Below, one piece after another: positions 5,351 to 6,615 of a stretch of DNA of 6,615 nucleotides. Within the stretch, counting starts at the first letter, position 1; each line of letters begins with the position of its first letter. The notes under the pieces are model-generated. The model did not search any database, had not been told where the DNA came from, and saw nothing but the letters and a program-made list of their open reading frames with translations. Source of the stretch: CADEEN01 sp040384625 (GTDB lineage Bacteria > Pseudomonadota > Gammaproteobacteria > Burkholderiales > Burkholderiaceae_C); assembly GCA_040384625.1 (NCBI GenBank), contig JAZKIW010000107.1, forward strand, positions 1 through 6,615, given 5' to 3'. The translations under genes and the position numbers were made by a program.

Positions 5351-6489
5351 GTCTCGTCAGTGGCCTGATCCTCACGCCGGCCGGCTGGTTGCGCGGCACG
5401 CTCGTGCACGAGGCGGGCCGCATTGTCGGCTTGCGTGGCGAGCCCGCCGGCGACGAGGCCTGGCGCGGCGGCGCCGATCCCATCGTCCTGCCCGGGTTCA
5501 TCGACCTGCATGTGCATGGCGGGGGTGGCGCCGACACGATGCAGGCCGGAACGGCGATCGAAACCATTGCGCGCACCCATGCGCGACACGGCACGACCGC
5601 CCTGCTGGCGACCACGATGACGGCGCCGCAGGCCGAGATCGAACTCGCGTTGCGCGGGCTCGCGCCGGCGTGCTCGGTGCGCAGCGAAGGTGCAGCACGC
5701 GTGCTTGGCGTGCACCTCGAGGGCCCCTATCTCAGCCCCGACAGGTTGGGCGCGCAGCCGGCCTTCGCGGCCGCGCCTTCGGCCGAAGAGATCCTGGCGT
5801 TGGCGACGCTGGCACCGATCCGCATCGTCACGCTGGCGCCGGAACTGCCGGGCGCGCTGGAGGTCACCGCCGCCCTGGTGGCGGCCGGCATGCGCGTGCA
5901 GATCGGCCACAGCGGCGCCAGCTATGAGCAGGCCTGTGCGGCGTTGCGGTCCGGCGCGAGCGGTTTCACGCACCTCTTCAACGCGATGAGCGGCCTGCAT
6001 CACCGCGCCCCCGGCGCGGTGGGCGCCGCGCTGGCGCACGCGCAACACGCAGAGTTGATCCCCGACCTGCTGCACGTGCACCCCGGCGCGATGCGCGCTG
6101 CGGTGCGTGCGATCCCGTCGCTGTACTGCGTCACGGATTCGACGGCCGCAGCGGCGATGCCCGACGGCGAGTACCGCCTCGGCCGCCATGCCGTTAGCAA
6201 ATGCGGTGCCGGCGTGCGCCTGCCCGACGGCACCTTGGCAGGCAGCACGCTGACGATGGACCAGGCGCTGCGCAATCTGGTCCAGGGCCTCGGAATGGGT
6301 TTGCGCGAGGCTTCCATGCGCGTGTCGACGCACGCTGCGGGCTACCTCGGCCTAGCCGACCGTGGCGTGCTCGAGGTCGGCGCCTGGGCCGACATGGTCG
6401 TGCTGGATCCGCAGTTGCAGCTGCGCGCGGTGTTCGTCGAAGGGCAGAGTGTCGTCGCTGCCATCGGCGCGGTCAGCGCGCCGGATTGA
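5347..6489 (+). CDS. nagA: N-acetylglucosamine-6-phosphate deacetylase NagA
   Basis: Cytoplasmic amidohydrolase converting GlcNAc-6-phosphate to glucosamine-6-phosphate and acetate; here it would take over the product of MurQ. The 380 residues match the family length. Metal and catalytic residues are in place: H55 and H57 in GFIDLHVHGGG, E125 in HLEGPYLSP, H188 in IGHSGA, H209 in THLFNAMSGLHHR, H243 in DLLHVHP, and the catalytic D264 in VTDSTAAAAMPDGEY. GSTLTMDQALRNLV and a C-terminal GAWADMVVLDP strand complete the TIM-barrel enzyme. GTG at 5347 is chosen because it overlaps the preceding stop (GTGA) and gives a conventional N-terminus, SLVSGLILTP. An upstream in-frame GTG at 5308 would put 39 bases deep inside the previous gene for no visible benefit. 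Last gene of the operon; no clear plus-strand terminator follows. Confidence 0.95.
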   Translation: MSLVSGLILTPAGWLRGTLVHEAGRIVGLRGEPAGDEAWRGGADPIVLPGFIDLHVHGGGGADTMQAGTAIETIARTHARHGTTALLATTMTAPQAEIELALRGLAPACSVRSEGAARVLGVHLEGPYLSPDRLGAQPAFAAAPSAEEILALATLAPIRIVTLAPELPGALEVTAALVAAGMRVQIGHSGASYEQACAALRSGASGFTHLFNAMSGLHHRAPGAVGAALAHAQHAELIPDLLHVHPGAMRAAVRAIPSLYCVTDSTAAAAMPDGEYRLGRHAVSKCGAGVRLPDGTLAGSTLTMDQALRNLVQGLGMGLREASMRVSTHAAGYLGLADRGVLEVGAWADMVVLDPQLQLRAVFVEGQSVVAAIGAVSAPD

Positions 6490-6500
6490 CCTCGAAGTTC

Positions 6501-6520
6501 AGAGAGAAGCCGGTCCCGGC
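6501..6520 (-). terminator. Weak candidate terminator after the tRNA
   Basis: On the minus strand the near-palindrome GCCGGGACCGGC (6520-6509) forms a four- to five-base-pair stem and is followed by TTCTCTCT. It lies about 55 bases past the 3' end of the tRNA, where a transcript terminator would be expected. The stem is short and the T-tract is interrupted, so support is weak. On the plus strand, where it would serve nagA, no T-run follows it. Confidence 0.25.
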
Positions 6521-6574
6521 CATGCGCCCGAGGGAATCTCCGACCCTCATGCCCCGGGGACAGCGCCAATCTGC

Positions 6575-6615
6575 TGGTGCGCCCGGCTGGGATCGAACCA
6601 GCAACCCCTGGCTTC
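6575..6615 (-). tRNA. tRNA, 3' half only, probably tRNA-Arg(ACG)
   Basis: The minus strand ends with an encoded CCA (6577-6575) and discriminator A (6578). The seven-base acceptor 3' strand CGGGCGC (6585-6579) comes before that, and a perfect T arm, GCTGG-TTCGATC-CCAGC (6602-6586), comes before the acceptor. A five-base variable loop GGGTT, the anticodon-stem 3' strand GCCAG and GAA (tRNA positions 36-38) precede it. Position 36 is therefore G, with A at 37 and 38. The short variable loop excludes leucine. A37 argues against proline and Arg(CCG), and discriminator A against histidine and glutamine, leaving Arg(ACG) as the best fit. The anticodon's first two bases and the 5' half are outside the window. 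Confidence 0.88.

Noticed and set aside
1842..6559. The 12-mer CATGCCCCGGGG at 1842-1853 and 6548-6559, in the gaps flanking the murQ-nagA operon
   Set aside because: It resembles a flanking direct repeat of an inserted segment, but about one shared 12-mer is expected by chance in a window this long, and it is made mostly of G and C. No integrase or composition change supports insertion.
6575..6615. tRNA 3' end as an integration attachment site
   Set aside because: tRNA 3' ends are common att sites, but there is no integrase gene nor a second copy of the tRNA end in the window, and the adjacent genes are housekeeping.

Overview
The window looks like chromosomal DNA from a high-GC betaproteobacterium, probably of the order Burkholderiales. 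This rests on the GC-rich codon usage, the nasT-nrtA nitrate arrangement, the style of the peptidoglycan-recycling genes and a tRNA with a GCGCCCG-type acceptor stem. The taxonomic call is inference. There is no sign of phage, transposon or CRISPR sequence, and the coding density is high.

Left third, minus strand (1-1822): a nitrate assimilation locus. nasT (1822-1193) encodes a receiver-ANTAR RNA-binding antiterminator. A 240-bp gap (953-1192) separates it from nrtA (952 to beyond base 1), a Tat-exported nitrate-binding protein of an ABC transporter. The gap reads as a complete control region. In order of transcription it holds an NtrC-like site, a sigma-54 promoter, two hairpins with A-N-N-G-N-N hexaloops (the RNA target of ANTAR proteins), and a long intrinsic terminator whose 5' arm overlaps the second hairpin. 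I infer that nitrogen limitation fires the promoter and that NasT, when nitrate is present, blocks the terminator so that nrtA and any downstream genes are read.

Divergent gap (1823-1932): about 110 bp between the nasT and murQ starts. It holds a tandem CGCGTGAA repeat with 10-bp period and a small hairpin. I see no convincing -35/-10 promoter.

Right two thirds, plus strand (1933-6489): five tightly packed genes, murQ - ldcA - phosphatase-like exported protein - AstE/aspartoacylase-like M14 zinc hydrolase - nagA. ATGA or GTGA overlaps join murQ to ldcA and the zinc hydrolase to nagA. MurQ turns MurNAc-6-phosphate into GlcNAc-6-phosphate, NagA deacetylates that product, and LdcA trims the terminal D-Ala from recycled tetrapeptides, so this is a peptidoglycan-recycling operon. 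The two middle genes are not standard members of that pathway and are the most open question in the window.

Right edge (6490-6615): a short non-coding stretch, then the 3' half of a minus-strand tRNA, probably tRNA-Arg(ACG), cut by the window end.
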